Assembly: GCF_900167975.1 (NCBI RefSeq)
Contig: NZ_FUZU01000001.1
Location: 778,580-842,579 of the forward strand
Length of the DNA: 64,000 bases
Direction of reading: 5' to 3'
Source: Ohtaekwangia koreensis
GTDB lineage: Bacteria; Bacteroidota; Bacteroidia; Cytophagales; Cyclobacteriaceae
The number at the start of each line of letters is the position of its first letter. Position 1 is the first letter of the stretch. Below, piece by piece: positions 27,789-37,961 of the stretch. A model generated the notes under the pieces. The model had not been told where the DNA came from, did not search any database, and worked only from the letters and a program-made list of their open reading frames with translations. Both the position numbers and the translations under genes were made by a program.

Positions 27789-28433
27789 TTAGAATTGAGG
27801 TTTGGTTAGATAATAGTCCGTTATTGCCCCTAGATCTTTATAAAACAACTCAAGCTCTAAGAGAGTTATTGTACCAGGATTTCGCTCGGGCCATGGGTCT
27901 TGCACGTCGATCGTTCCATTATCGTGAAACCCATGAATGACAACGAAATGCCCATCGCCAGACCTCCATTCTATTCTTACACATACTAACCGTCCATTTG
28001 TTATCTGCTGCTTTATCAAATCAAACGAAGGTGCCCCTCCATGCATGCTTACAAAATTCCCGGTATATTTTAGGGGTTCATCTAAAGAAAATGGAGCGTC
28101 ACATTTTGTTAGGTCCGTACAACAGTCATCCCTTTTGAATGCTTGGTTTGCAAGTTTGCACTGTGTGAAGGTAGAGGAAGGATCGTAAAATTTTGAAACA
28201 CTGGAAGCGACAGCAGCCCAGCACAAATTGAGTGCTGCTTGCTTTTGAATCGTGAATGTCAACGTTTTAAAAAGAGAGCTGGAGGTTGTCGTATTGTTAT
28301 CAATGGCGACGTCTGTCACATCGGCTATCTCAACTTTTTCGTTGATGTGATACGATGTCTTTGAAAACTGCACATTTTGACCTTGAGCCAAATGGCATGC
28401 AAAAATGCATACTAGTAAAATTAGGTTTTTCAT
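27789..28433 (-). CDS. secreted papain-like cysteine protease, last gene of the giant-protein operon
   Basis: The 214-residue product has a signal peptide (cleavage near AQGQN). A papain-like catalytic set follows: Gln65 and Cys71 in KQAALNLCWAAVASSV, His162 in SGDGHFVVIHGF and Asp179 in DVQDPWP. This resembles the C39-like/AvrRpt2-type (C70) proteases that share a Q-x5-CW start. Cys92, 104, 105 and 111 may form disulfides. The gene lies 18 bases after the 1,384-residue gene, on the same strand and with the same spacing as between the two giant genes. It might mature or release the giant proteins; that is inference from position. Confidence 0.78.
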   Translation of the reverse strand: MKNLILLVCIFACHLAQGQNVQFSKTSYHINEKVEIADVTDVAIDNNTTTSSSLFKTLTFTIQKQAALNLCWAAVASSVSKFYDPSSTFTQCKLANQAFKRDDCCTDLTKCDAPFSLDEPLKYTGNFVSMHGGAPSFDLIKQQITNGRLVCVRIEWRSGDGHFVVIHGFHDNGTIDVQDPWPERNPGTITLLELELFYKDLGAITDYYLTKPQF

Positions 28434-28451
28434 ATTGGTTAGTGTTTTATT

Positions 28452-31400
28452 TTAGATCATTTCAAGGAGATTGCATGTAAGTACCAGACGCTTTCTAATA
28501 TCATTCACTGGATCACTTTCGTTGGTGGTGAATTCCTCTCCATCTTTGTTGAGTGCATGGTAGGTTTCGTACTCTTCGAGATAAATAGCATCTTCTCCAT
28601 CAGGAACGATGGTTACCATTGCTTCATTGATCAAATCTACCGGCCGGACATTTTGTTCGGTACTTTGGGCAACAAAGTTCAGGATCAAGGGAGTAACGGA
28701 ATCTTTGTTTCGTCGCACAGTTCTAACATAGAATTGATTCGCCGGAATGTTTTTAGACTTACCGCTTACAGTAAGTGCTCCATCCTTCGTGTTCCAAATG
28801 ATACTGCGGTCTGGGAATATCTGAACTTGTGGAGCCATGGCCACCTTGGAAAATCTAAAATCGTAACGATCTTTTAGCGTTATAGAATGTTCCTGGTATT
28901 TACATAGCGCGAGTTTCAAAAATGGCATGTACATGTCATCGGTTTGATTAGCTTTGATTTCTAGATCCGCGAAGAACAGTTTCTTGGTTGAGTCGAAGTG
29001 GACATCGAAGAGTGCCGCTGTTACTTTTACACCAGGACGTGTGTCAATATCTGATTCTTTCCTAGGATCAAAATTTAGCAGGGGTGCGTCAACTTGCGTG
29101 AAAACCGATTGCGTGAAAAACGTTTTCTTCAAACCTACAGATGGCTTGGATTCAAATGCAGGGTCCCTTCCAATTGATGAAACGAATCCTTCGAGGTCTT
29201 CACCTATGGTAAGGGCATCAGGAATAAACATCACTGCTAGTTTTTCTTCGGCACCAGATTCATACCAAGAGCCTTCAAGATATATCCTAAAATTTTGGTT
29301 GGTACGGGTTAGTCTACTTGGGCTTCCCTTTTCAAGGTTCCAATGGAGCAACGGAACAATGGAATGGACGACAGGTGCTTTAAGTTTTTTGGAGTTCTTC
29401 ACAATCTGTTTTTGCTCCAATTCCCTTCGATAAATGAAATGTTCTGCATCTTCTTTTTCAGGGAAGAATTGCCTGAATCTGGAATGACCCTCTAGTTTGT
29501 AGGTGACTTCTCGAAACTTTGTGTCGTTAAATGAATGAGATAACCAACGGTCTTGGCCGAGCAGCGGGCTCTCCATAAATGATTTCACTCGCTCCCCACC
29601 ATACTTCAGAGGCGATAGCGGCGGTGGCGGCGTGACTATGCGACTTTGAACGGGCTCATTTCTGGCAATTTCGAAATTTGCTTCCCTGAGATTTTTGAAA
29701 GTTTTGACTTTGATAATTTCAACTGGGTCATAACCTTTTTCACTATTAAGATTGATCACGAAGTCTGTGTACTTCATGGTTAGAACAATTTCTGAAGAGG
29801 AAGAGAAAGGAAATACTACGCTTTCATCGGGTACTTTAAAAAGAACGTCGACGTTAAGGTCGCCTTCATATTTTCTATCGCCCCGTGTCGAAATGTCTAT
29901 TCCAGGATACGCATGTGGATTAACGACTTTGGTTAAGGGTAACCGGTCAAGAACTTGTAGTTTAAGTTTCCTTAGATCGGGGCAATATAAAATCGGCCTT
30001 TTTACTGCATGTATAGCAAATATTTTTTTGATAGTCTTCAGCGCGTTTGTAGTGTCGCAAAAAATGTCCTTGTAGGCATCCTTAAGGTGATCGACAGAAA
30101 CTGTTATTGATACTTCACCGATCGTACCTGGCCTGAGGTTTACGTTGACGGTATGCGCATCGTATTCTGGGTGAGTTGTTGGATGTCGATGAATTGAATT
30201 CAAATATTTGTCCTTGCATTCGAGCACTATACGTTTGAAAGTTTGATCAAGGTAATTGGGTTCAAATTCAAGCGTGGCACTAGCGGTTCCAAGGTCGGCC
30301 CCGTCTCCATAACATTCCGGCTCCCAAACGAGCTCACCATCTTCCAGCCTGTTCAATATTTTCATCGTCATTCGAACTTTGCTGTACACGGGATCTGTTA
30401 TAAATGGAATCTTGTCGCCCATCTGAAAATGTTCGATTTTATAATTCTTTGGCGCTTCGTATGCAGCGCGTGTATATATTTCGCGGCGTAAATGCTTGTT
30501 GTGTAATAGCGAATCGAACTCACCATGGATTTCAGCAAAATGAACCGATATTCGGGGCGGTGAAATACTGCGTTCAGATGTCGCACGTGTATAGCGGGTC
30601 GTTCGTGTATCAATAATTTTGGTATCCATCATTTCACCACTGGACCGGATGATCATCACGTCTGCACTTTCTCCTAAATACCGATCCTTGATACAATAAA
30701 CTTCTGATATGTGCTCGCGGGGATTCTCAGAATCAAATTTTATTGCTTTATGGTATGCCCTATCACAGAAATAGAATTGTACCGGACCTACGCGTTCAAT
30801 ACGTCTATATGGTTTCTTCGTATTAATGTCCAGTTCAGGATGACTACCCTCCGTTTTCATTTTAACAGTGTTACCACAGATGTCGACCACCCGAATTCGA
30901 AATGTGTAACCTCGACCAAAGCGTAGCGGCAATAGTGAACCTACTGGGGGCCTGTTATCGATTAGCTCAAGGTCGTTATATTCCCAAAAGCCTTCTTTTA
31001 TTTTTTCATCTTGAACATGATTGCCGATTTGCGGGCAAACAAGGCTCCAGTTATTCCATCGACATATTTCTTCATTGATATATAACTTTCCTGATTTACC
31101 AGCAACGGCAACTTCGCTAATCCAGCCTTCATCTTTATAGTCCTTGAGAATAGTTTCGCGTTTATCGGATGAGGTTTTTTTACTTCTGTCTACCGTATAT
31201 GTGGCAATGCGCTCTGACAGCGATTTGAAATTATTCTTCCCTAGGTTACTCACTTCGATCACATAACCACTGTCAAGGTGATGGCCAAAAATTACGTAGT
31301 CATCTATGTTGGACGAAGCATTGTCGTAGGTATTGATTTTAATAGGTTTATTATTTTGTTCATCAATTGTGACTTGACCAGGAGGATCGTTTGGCGCTAG

Positions 31401-32606
31401 GAGATTCTTAAGTCGAAGGGTGAGTCCTTCTGAGGTTCCGTTATCGTCAGCGATTGCAGGCGCCGGATTCAACAAGTCACTGAGTGCAGCATAATTGCGC
31501 GTAGTCACTTCGGGGTTGTCTGGCAAACGGTTAGCCATTTTCTTTAGGCTTTTTGCGCGATTAAATTGCTCCGATACGATTTCATAAAAGGGTTTACCAT
31601 TAACCATGGGTCCAGCGGCGTGTATGTATCCATTTTCAACTATGAAATAGTTCTGACTAAGCATCTCGGAATATTTAATCGAGAATTGTTTTGAGCCTTT
31701 ATTGAAATGAAAATATGTCCATGGGGTTTTGAAGTCGATCTCATCGATAAAGTTCTTCCATTTATCGGTTTCTAGATTTTTGGGTAGGTTATCTATTCCT
31801 GTAATTTTGATTAGGTTATTTTTACAAAGCGCTGGACCTTCGTTGTCGCACTTGTTATCTTCCTTACAGTAGCCATCTGGGCCGAGCGCTATTTTGAAGT
31901 CCAAGATCCATCCAGTTGCCCGGAGAAGATGAGGATAGGTTGCTAAAATTGACATCCTCTTATGAAATTCTTGATTCTCTTTGTTACGCAGGATAATCTC
32001 ATCTTCCTCCATTCGATTCTCACTAATATCCTCTTCCGCAGTAGCGTGGCTTACTTCCGGAATAATTTGAATTGGAGGTGCCTCTGGAAGACATTGTTCT
32101 TGCGTGAATGTTGTACCTGCTCCATGAGTCTTGGAATTATACACTCGGAGTGATTTTTCTTTTAGCGCGCCCTCATCGAACTCCCAACCACGCACGGGTG
32201 TATTGTCGTTAAATAAACACGTCCACAGCTCTTTCGTGTCGTCGATGATCGGGTAGGATTTTGGCAGATCATCCATACAGTCGCCACGGGTAGCACCCGT
32301 CGGCTGTGCTTTTTTTAAACTTTCGAGAATAGATCCGTCAAATTCAATATCAAGGTAATCTTTGTCTTTGACCACCGTTCGATATTCCCTGGTTCCTTGA
32401 TTGTAGGAAATGCAACAGAAGGATGCTTTGAGGTTTGCATGGGATTTAAAAAATTCAATGAAATCGTACCAACGCGCGATTTCAAAATAGTCTTTCAGGA
32501 TACCATTTTGTGGTAGTCGTGGGGAAAGGAAAACCGAAAAATATGCGTGGGTTTCGTCGACACGCTTCGGGGTAATCGTGCAGATGATGGTCGTGTTTTT
32601 GGCCAT
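28452..32606 (-). CDS. giant 1,384-residue protein of unknown function
   Basis: No signal peptide or membrane segment is visible. The start contains YFSVFLSPRLPQNGILKDYF (about 22-41). The middle is mostly beta-rich, with a GRGYTFRIRVVDICGN motif and charged linkers (ATAEEDISENRMEEDE), and a proline run PPPPLSP near 992. The last 280 residues hold LEGSWYESGAEEKLAVMFIP at about 1,110 and MYMPFLKLALCKYQEHS at about 1,230. These N- and C-terminal patterns give me an unaided impression of giant uncharacterised proteins in other phyla that occur next to a second giant protein, as here; I know no function for them. It starts 18 bases after the 1,675-residue gene. No enzymatic motif was found. Confidence 0.7.
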   Translation of the reverse strand: MAKNTTIICTITPKRVDETHAYFSVFLSPRLPQNGILKDYFEIARWYDFIEFFKSHANLKASFCCISYNQGTREYRTVVKDKDYLDIEFDGSILESLKKAQPTGATRGDCMDDLPKSYPIIDDTKELWTCLFNDNTPVRGWEFDEGALKEKSLRVYNSKTHGAGTTFTQEQCLPEAPPIQIIPEVSHATAEEDISENRMEEDEIILRNKENQEFHKRMSILATYPHLLRATGWILDFKIALGPDGYCKEDNKCDNEGPALCKNNLIKITGIDNLPKNLETDKWKNFIDEIDFKTPWTYFHFNKGSKQFSIKYSEMLSQNYFIVENGYIHAAGPMVNGKPFYEIVSEQFNRAKSLKKMANRLPDNPEVTTRNYAALSDLLNPAPAIADDNGTSEGLTLRLKNLLAPNDPPGQVTIDEQNNKPIKINTYDNASSNIDDYVIFGHHLDSGYVIEVSNLGKNNFKSLSERIATYTVDRSKKTSSDKRETILKDYKDEGWISEVAVAGKSGKLYINEEICRWNNWSLVCPQIGNHVQDEKIKEGFWEYNDLELIDNRPPVGSLLPLRFGRGYTFRIRVVDICGNTVKMKTEGSHPELDINTKKPYRRIERVGPVQFYFCDRAYHKAIKFDSENPREHISEVYCIKDRYLGESADVMIIRSSGEMMDTKIIDTRTTRYTRATSERSISPPRISVHFAEIHGEFDSLLHNKHLRREIYTRAAYEAPKNYKIEHFQMGDKIPFITDPVYSKVRMTMKILNRLEDGELVWEPECYGDGADLGTASATLEFEPNYLDQTFKRIVLECKDKYLNSIHRHPTTHPEYDAHTVNVNLRPGTIGEVSITVSVDHLKDAYKDIFCDTTNALKTIKKIFAIHAVKRPILYCPDLRKLKLQVLDRLPLTKVVNPHAYPGIDISTRGDRKYEGDLNVDVLFKVPDESVVFPFSSSSEIVLTMKYTDFVINLNSEKGYDPVEIIKVKTFKNLREANFEIARNEPVQSRIVTPPPPLSPLKYGGERVKSFMESPLLGQDRWLSHSFNDTKFREVTYKLEGHSRFRQFFPEKEDAEHFIYRRELEQKQIVKNSKKLKAPVVHSIVPLLHWNLEKGSPSRLTRTNQNFRIYLEGSWYESGAEEKLAVMFIPDALTIGEDLEGFVSSIGRDPAFESKPSVGLKKTFFTQSVFTQVDAPLLNFDPRKESDIDTRPGVKVTAALFDVHFDSTKKLFFADLEIKANQTDDMYMPFLKLALCKYQEHSITLKDRYDFRFSKVAMAPQVQIFPDRSIIWNTKDGALTVSGKSKNIPANQFYVRTVRRNKDSVTPLILNFVAQSTEQNVRPVDLINEAMVTIVPDGEDAIYLEEYETYHALNKDGEEFTTNESDPVNDIRKRLVLTCNLLEMI

Positions 32607-32624
32607 GATGTGGGTTGTTGAGGT

Positions 32625-35600
32625 TTATTGGTGGAGGTCAAAGGTGCAGCAATATTCTTCCCATAGCTTGGGCGAGAAGGTTGTAGCAAATGAATTGCTC
32701 TTTTCTTGTTCTACTTCTGTCGTTGATTTGACTGGATCATCGTCTTCGATGATTAAATACTCAGCGGGTTCGTCCTTGGTCGATGCATAAGGGCTTTCTG
32801 AATTGATCTGCAAGATTGAAGCTTGGCTGTCTTGCGGTGGCGCCACACCTTTTGCGCCCATGATTTGCTTACTGAAACTAATGCCGAAAGATGTTCTGAA
32901 GAAACCGATCTTGATAGAGTACGTAAGTGAAGCAGACCCGTACAAAGCAGCCTGACCATCTACACGGCGATAGGTCATCGCTAACTCGACAGTCAGGTAA
33001 ATTGAGATGAAACCGAAAACAGTTACGCCCCCCTGGCAGATAACATAACCGACTAGCGTAAGATCACCCGAGCGTTCATAGATCAAGCGAATACCTGCGA
33101 AGAGAAATACATATCCCGAAGCTATACCTAAGTTTATCCCGATGTAGCCACCGAATTCGATGGCAGCATCTATTTTCTCTAAGCTATGCGGAGAAGCCGT
33201 CATCGTGAAATGCCCGCGTCCGCCGAATATGCCAGCGGAAATTAGAAACTTATTATTAGCACGATTTATTCCGACGTCGAACAGCATTGCTTTGACTGAC
33301 GTCGCATTGGCATACGGGATTCTAACAGCGACATCAAACGACATATTTGTAAAATTGAAAGCGGGCGAGGATATTCCGGGAATTGGAAAAGCATACCCTA
33401 CTTCGAGCTGATTGAATGACGGAAGAATTCTAAGCCCACTCCCTGGCATTTTGATTTTTTCGGCTAGCGCTGCAAAAAAATCTAAGGGTCCCCCGAAGGA
33501 GACGCTATCGATCTTAACATTTACCTTTTTAGGATTGGACGGATTCGACTTGATCTCAAATTCTTTAAACTTTATTGACAGGATGGGCTCCGACGCCAGT
33601 TTTATTGCCAAGCGAAAAGCAGTCAGTTTTACGAACGACTCATACGATCGGTCTTTAATGTTTTTATTCAAATAAACCTGGAGTTGGGTTGCTGTGTCGG
33701 TGGTGAAAGCGAATAATCCAAAGTCCTTACTTTTAAGCTTCTTTGTTATAAAATTATAGGTGATGGCATCTTTGGAGGGTGAGAGTCTTGGTAATTCGAA
33801 ATCCAATCCGAGAATGTCTTTGAGGGTTATGCTTCCGAAAAGTTTTGCCTCAAGCGATTTAAAATATGTTTCTGGACTAAATGAACGGATGTCGTTCCAT
33901 TGCTCCTTAGCCTGCTGCCCAATTAGTACCAAGTCGTCAACTAATGGCAGGGATCGTACCTTATCTTTGTATGTTTTAAGTTTGTCACGATATTCCTTCT
34001 CCAGTTCTTCCGCTTTTTCTCTGGCCAAATGTTCGACATTCTTCAATGCGTCGCGAGCCTGCTTAACATCATTTTTAATTTGTTCGAGTCCACGCATAGC
34101 ATCTTTCAGAGCATCCTTTGCGTCCGGGGGGATGAGTTCGTCGGCAATTTTCTTGGGATCGCGTAAGTAGGATAGCAACTCAGTAGGCAACTCCGGGTTT
34201 ATTATCCCACCCAGCTCTTCGGAGATGTTTCTTATTTTGCCCTCGATTTTCGCTCTCGATGAATCTTTGATTTCAGCGAATACTCGAGATACATTCTTTT
34301 TAGTTTCGAGCTTGTAAAGATCGACCTGGTTAGTCACATAATCCTTTGCATAGTTAATTCCTACCGCTACTTCTTCGTTGACAAGTTTGCAGACAGCCGG
34401 AATGTATACGGAGGCTTGCTTAAGTTCTGGGATACTTGCATACTGATGAAAAAAATCAATAACCTTCTTTTGCAATTCGATGCCACCTACTATAATGGGA
34501 ATCGATTTTTCTTTTAAGACGCCACTCAAGACTATGAAATCGGTTTCCAAGGCCGACAATTCCTCGTTAATGAAGTCGTCGACCTCGTCATCAATTTGAT
34601 TGATCGCATAACCGATCTTGGATCGATAAGTAAGGATTGCATTCTTGATGTTGAGTGCATTTTCATTGATGGCAGTGTCGACGGAGGTGACAAAGTTTAA
34701 CACATTATCATAAGCTTCACGGAGATTGGGCGGCATTTCAACTGTGACGAATGGTCTCACGAATCCAAAGGATGCGTCTAAAAAACTGTTTACAATTTTT
34801 GCGCGGAGCAGTTCAAGTTCGTCGACAAAAATTTTGGCCATTGGATTTTGGAAATAGGGATTGAACTTTTGAACGATTTCGTCCAGTTCAATTTTGATTT
34901 CATTGTATCCAATGCTAAGTGACGTTCCTTCCTCCAGAAAAGATTTCAATTTTACTATGAATGCGGGATCCATTAGTTCTTTTTTTGGATCAGCAATCTT
35001 GGCGCGTAGGATTCTGCATTTGCTCAATATACACTCGCTAGTTTCCTGAAATTCTTCTAGCAACTTATAGTAAAGGGCGAGGGAGGCCTGAGCACCTTGG
35101 GCAATTTGACCGCGCAGATCGCGAAGTGAAATCTCTATTTTTGAAAGATCCGACCGGATTTGGGTTTCAGCCGCTAAAAAATTGTCGTATTTGGATTTTA
35201 TTTCTGACTGCCACTGCGTTGGCAGAGCAGCTCGCGAGGAGATTGAATTAAGACTTTCGGTGAATTTCTTAAGCTCTGTTGGAGTCAAAAGTAATTCAAG
35301 CGCACTTTTTTGAGTTTCTAATTCAGCTGCTGTTTCAGTTTTATATATGTTATCGATTTCCGTTAGCAGTAGTTGCGCTCCTCCTTGCATATAATTGTTT
35401 ATGGCTTCAGCGGTTGCCGCCGTCGAAATGCGTCGCGAAATAGCTGTCAAGCGAGTTAGAATTGGCTCGAGATTGGTCAACGCCTGATTGATTGCTTTCT
35501 TTACAACAACTGGAACGTTCCTGGGGAACTTAGACACTTCTGTTCGGACATCTGAAATGTCGGTCGTCAGTTTTTCTTTTGCCTGCTTGTACTCTAGATT

Positions 35601-37652
35601 GAATCGTAGTAAATCATTGAAGGTTCCCTTAATGGTTGTATTCAGCTTTGTTTCAAGATCCGCTTTCTGCGACTCAAGGTTCCGAATTCCATCGTCGGCG
35701 TTTCCACTTTCTTGTGTGACATATTTTTTGAATTCGTCCTTATGCTGTTCGAGCAGCTTCAAAAATTTATCCTGCGCTGATGTGAAGATGTTTTCGAATT
35801 CGACCAAGTTGCTGAAAAGTTTTTCCTGGAGTTGACTTACCCCTCGCAAGCAAACGTCTTTCAAGCTCTTGAGCTGTTCGCTCATGGTGTATTTGAATTT
35901 GTCTGCCTCCGACAAATTGGTTACTAACACAAGTGTCTCGTTGAAGCTCGAGTTGATCTTACCGATTACTTTTTCATAGTCATCGGTTCCGCTGTCAAAG
36001 AATTTATTAATGATTTCTATATCCAGCTCGCCTGGGGCCAGAGCAACATTAGGGTTGGGAAATCTTTGTTCAATACCGCAGGTAATGGCTTGAATTGATT
36101 TTCTGACTTTGTGCTTCTGTTCGTGCCAATCGGTTACCTCGAACTGGAAGGTAAGTGGTGTTTCATTGTTGGTTTGTCGGTCCAAAAAGTGCGGATAGAA
36201 AACGCCCTCCCACTCGCAGTCTATCTTGACGATATTAGCATTTGCATTTGTGCCACCCGGTGGCGTTTCATAGAAGCAATTGTCTAGTGGGATAATCCGC
36301 TTGGGGTCGGTTTCTAGAAAACGGACCTTTCGAAATGGCCCATTGAACTTCGAAGTTTCTAAGGAGTCGACGTGATGTTGATAGTCCTTTTCAATCTCAA
36401 GTGGCATAACGTATTCTCTATAATCGAGAAAAGACAATCCGTCGGTTGTTCTACGTTTCGTCGTCTTGATTAAAAGCATTTTTAATCCTGTCTCTTTTTC
36501 AAGGATTACCCTGCTTACTTCGACTTCTTCATCGCGGCCAAAAGAGATAAGGTGTTTATATGTATAAAGGTCTATCTTTTGACTATCTGGTAGCTGACTA
36601 GTGCCATTGACTTTTGTATTCTTGAAATCTAGAAATGTCGATATACCTAAAGAAGAGAATGCTAATTTGTCTGCGCGTGCCAACAATTTATGTGTGATGT
36701 AGAGGGATACAAGATGCTGCCTGTTCTTGGCTGTGGGCAAAAAATGAGAAAGGGCACCGACTTCTGGAGAATAATGCGGGTGATCAGGTGAGCCAATAAA
36801 CATCACGTCCATTTTCTGAAAGACTTCGTCCAAGTCGGTTTCGGCTTGGTTTTCCCCGCTAACTGGCGGCGATTTCTTTTTTGTTTTTATTTCAGGTAGA
36901 GGAACAATTGTAAGGGTAGCTAACCATAGTTCGGTGTGATTATTTTTTGCAAGAGTATTGGAGAATTCCCAATTGAAACGAAATCTATTTTGGTCGGGCA
37001 GTCGCGGGCTAATCACAAGGCGCCAGGGCGCTTCGATGGCAGTGATTGGATCGCCATCCATTTTTGGAACGTAGTCAGGATTGTAGCCATGTTCGTAGGT
37101 TGGGATGTAGCCCATGGGATACGAATTCTCTAGGAAGTGTTCGCCTTCCTTAGGTTGAATTCGGTTGGCGAAAATTGACTCGTCGAATTTGGGTTTGATC
37201 ACCAGTTGGAATTTGGAGCTGTTCCAGTTCAATAGCTCTTTTTCATTCAGATCAATCGTTACTTCGTTCTTCTCGTAGAACATGACGCGAAAGACCAGAT
37301 AACTATAACCCGCTATAAATGTTTGCGCTGTCCATGTTGGTATTGGCTGAACATCACTCGTATTGACGCTTTGTTCCGCGATATGTTGTTGGGGAAGTTT
37401 TACAATCATGTAAGGCTCCGGTTGGTCGTAGGTTGCAACCAAAGAATTTCCTGCCTTTTTAAAATTGACAAAGTAGAAGTCAAGGTTCAAAAGACTTCGC
37501 CAAAGCGTCAGTCTATACCCGTACTTGACAAAAACATGAGTCAGGGGCGGAGGAACATTAAGGATTTGGGATAGTGCATTAATCACGGGTGCAAGGCCGA
37601 GGGTTGTTAGCGAAGATTTTTTGATAAAATCTCTCCTTGAAAGGGGCTTCAT
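32625..37652 (-). CDS. giant 1,675-residue Tat-signal coiled-coil protein of unknown function
   Basis: This is the first gene of the three-gene operon. The N-terminus SRRDFIKKSSLTTLGLAPV (5-23) is a twin-arginine (Tat) export signal. Residues about 30-550 are beta-rich (FRFNWEFSNTLAKN, TDWHEQKHKVRKS). About 560-1,250 is almost entirely helical, with long Lys/Glu/Leu-rich coiled coils. From about 1,297 a beta domain follows, including SFGGPLDFFAALAEKIKMPG, a Gly-rich stretch EFGGYIGINLGIASGYVF near 1,497 and LTYSIKIGFFRTSFGISFSKQ close to the end. The plan (exported, coiled-coil stalk, beta ends) suggests a large structural or delivery protein. No known domain could be named. Confidence 0.72.
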   Translation of the reverse strand: MKPLSRRDFIKKSSLTTLGLAPVINALSQILNVPPPLTHVFVKYGYRLTLWRSLLNLDFYFVNFKKAGNSLVATYDQPEPYMIVKLPQQHIAEQSVNTSDVQPIPTWTAQTFIAGYSYLVFRVMFYEKNEVTIDLNEKELLNWNSSKFQLVIKPKFDESIFANRIQPKEGEHFLENSYPMGYIPTYEHGYNPDYVPKMDGDPITAIEAPWRLVISPRLPDQNRFRFNWEFSNTLAKNNHTELWLATLTIVPLPEIKTKKKSPPVSGENQAETDLDEVFQKMDVMFIGSPDHPHYSPEVGALSHFLPTAKNRQHLVSLYITHKLLARADKLAFSSLGISTFLDFKNTKVNGTSQLPDSQKIDLYTYKHLISFGRDEEVEVSRVILEKETGLKMLLIKTTKRRTTDGLSFLDYREYVMPLEIEKDYQHHVDSLETSKFNGPFRKVRFLETDPKRIIPLDNCFYETPPGGTNANANIVKIDCEWEGVFYPHFLDRQTNNETPLTFQFEVTDWHEQKHKVRKSIQAITCGIEQRFPNPNVALAPGELDIEIINKFFDSGTDDYEKVIGKINSSFNETLVLVTNLSEADKFKYTMSEQLKSLKDVCLRGVSQLQEKLFSNLVEFENIFTSAQDKFLKLLEQHKDEFKKYVTQESGNADDGIRNLESQKADLETKLNTTIKGTFNDLLRFNLEYKQAKEKLTTDISDVRTEVSKFPRNVPVVVKKAINQALTNLEPILTRLTAISRRISTAATAEAINNYMQGGAQLLLTEIDNIYKTETAAELETQKSALELLLTPTELKKFTESLNSISSRAALPTQWQSEIKSKYDNFLAAETQIRSDLSKIEISLRDLRGQIAQGAQASLALYYKLLEEFQETSECILSKCRILRAKIADPKKELMDPAFIVKLKSFLEEGTSLSIGYNEIKIELDEIVQKFNPYFQNPMAKIFVDELELLRAKIVNSFLDASFGFVRPFVTVEMPPNLREAYDNVLNFVTSVDTAINENALNIKNAILTYRSKIGYAINQIDDEVDDFINEELSALETDFIVLSGVLKEKSIPIIVGGIELQKKVIDFFHQYASIPELKQASVYIPAVCKLVNEEVAVGINYAKDYVTNQVDLYKLETKKNVSRVFAEIKDSSRAKIEGKIRNISEELGGIINPELPTELLSYLRDPKKIADELIPPDAKDALKDAMRGLEQIKNDVKQARDALKNVEHLAREKAEELEKEYRDKLKTYKDKVRSLPLVDDLVLIGQQAKEQWNDIRSFSPETYFKSLEAKLFGSITLKDILGLDFELPRLSPSKDAITYNFITKKLKSKDFGLFAFTTDTATQLQVYLNKNIKDRSYESFVKLTAFRLAIKLASEPILSIKFKEFEIKSNPSNPKKVNVKIDSVSFGGPLDFFAALAEKIKMPGSGLRILPSFNQLEVGYAFPIPGISSPAFNFTNMSFDVAVRIPYANATSVKAMLFDVGINRANNKFLISAGIFGGRGHFTMTASPHSLEKIDAAIEFGGYIGINLGIASGYVFLFAGIRLIYERSGDLTLVGYVICQGGVTVFGFISIYLTVELAMTYRRVDGQAALYGSASLTYSIKIGFFRTSFGISFSKQIMGAKGVAPPQDSQASILQINSESPYASTKDEPAEYLIIEDDDPVKSTTEVEQEKSNSFATTFSPKLWEEYCCTFDLHQ

Positions 37653-37961
37653 TATAAAGGGGAAGTTGATAACAGTTTAGATAGGCCTTGCTAATTCGAT
37701 CCCACATTAAACACATCCTCGTATTGCGCGAGCAGAGACCACGGAAGCAATTCTAGTTGCTTCGGTTCATACCATTAAACACAGCAAAGCCCATCTACTC
37801 GTTGCGTTTGACCGCAAAAAGAATAGATGGGCTCTATGAAATAAATATAAAAATCTATTTGGTATTTTCCAACAGGGAGGAGCGATTTCAATGCTTCCTT
37901 CCTCTTGCAACCTGTTTGACTTGAGCGGGTAATTAGTTTCGTTGGACAATATCCATTTTTG
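37653..37961. other. intergenic stretch between giant-protein and Argonaute operons
   Basis: These 309 bases hold no gene. They must contain the promoter of the giant-protein operon (reading left from 37,652) and contain the hairpin at 37,788-37,833. Confidence 0.5.
37788..37833 (-). terminator. GCCCATC hairpin downstream of the Argonaute gene
   Basis: Perfect 10-bp arms AGCCCATCTA (37,788-37,797) and TAGATGGGCT (37,824-37,833) enclose a 26-base loop. It lies about 130 bases after the Argonaute stop and, on the minus strand, is followed by a short T run only (TTTGCTG). Arms and right flank (CTCTAT then A-rich) resemble the hairpin at 26,835-26,882. Confidence 0.5.
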
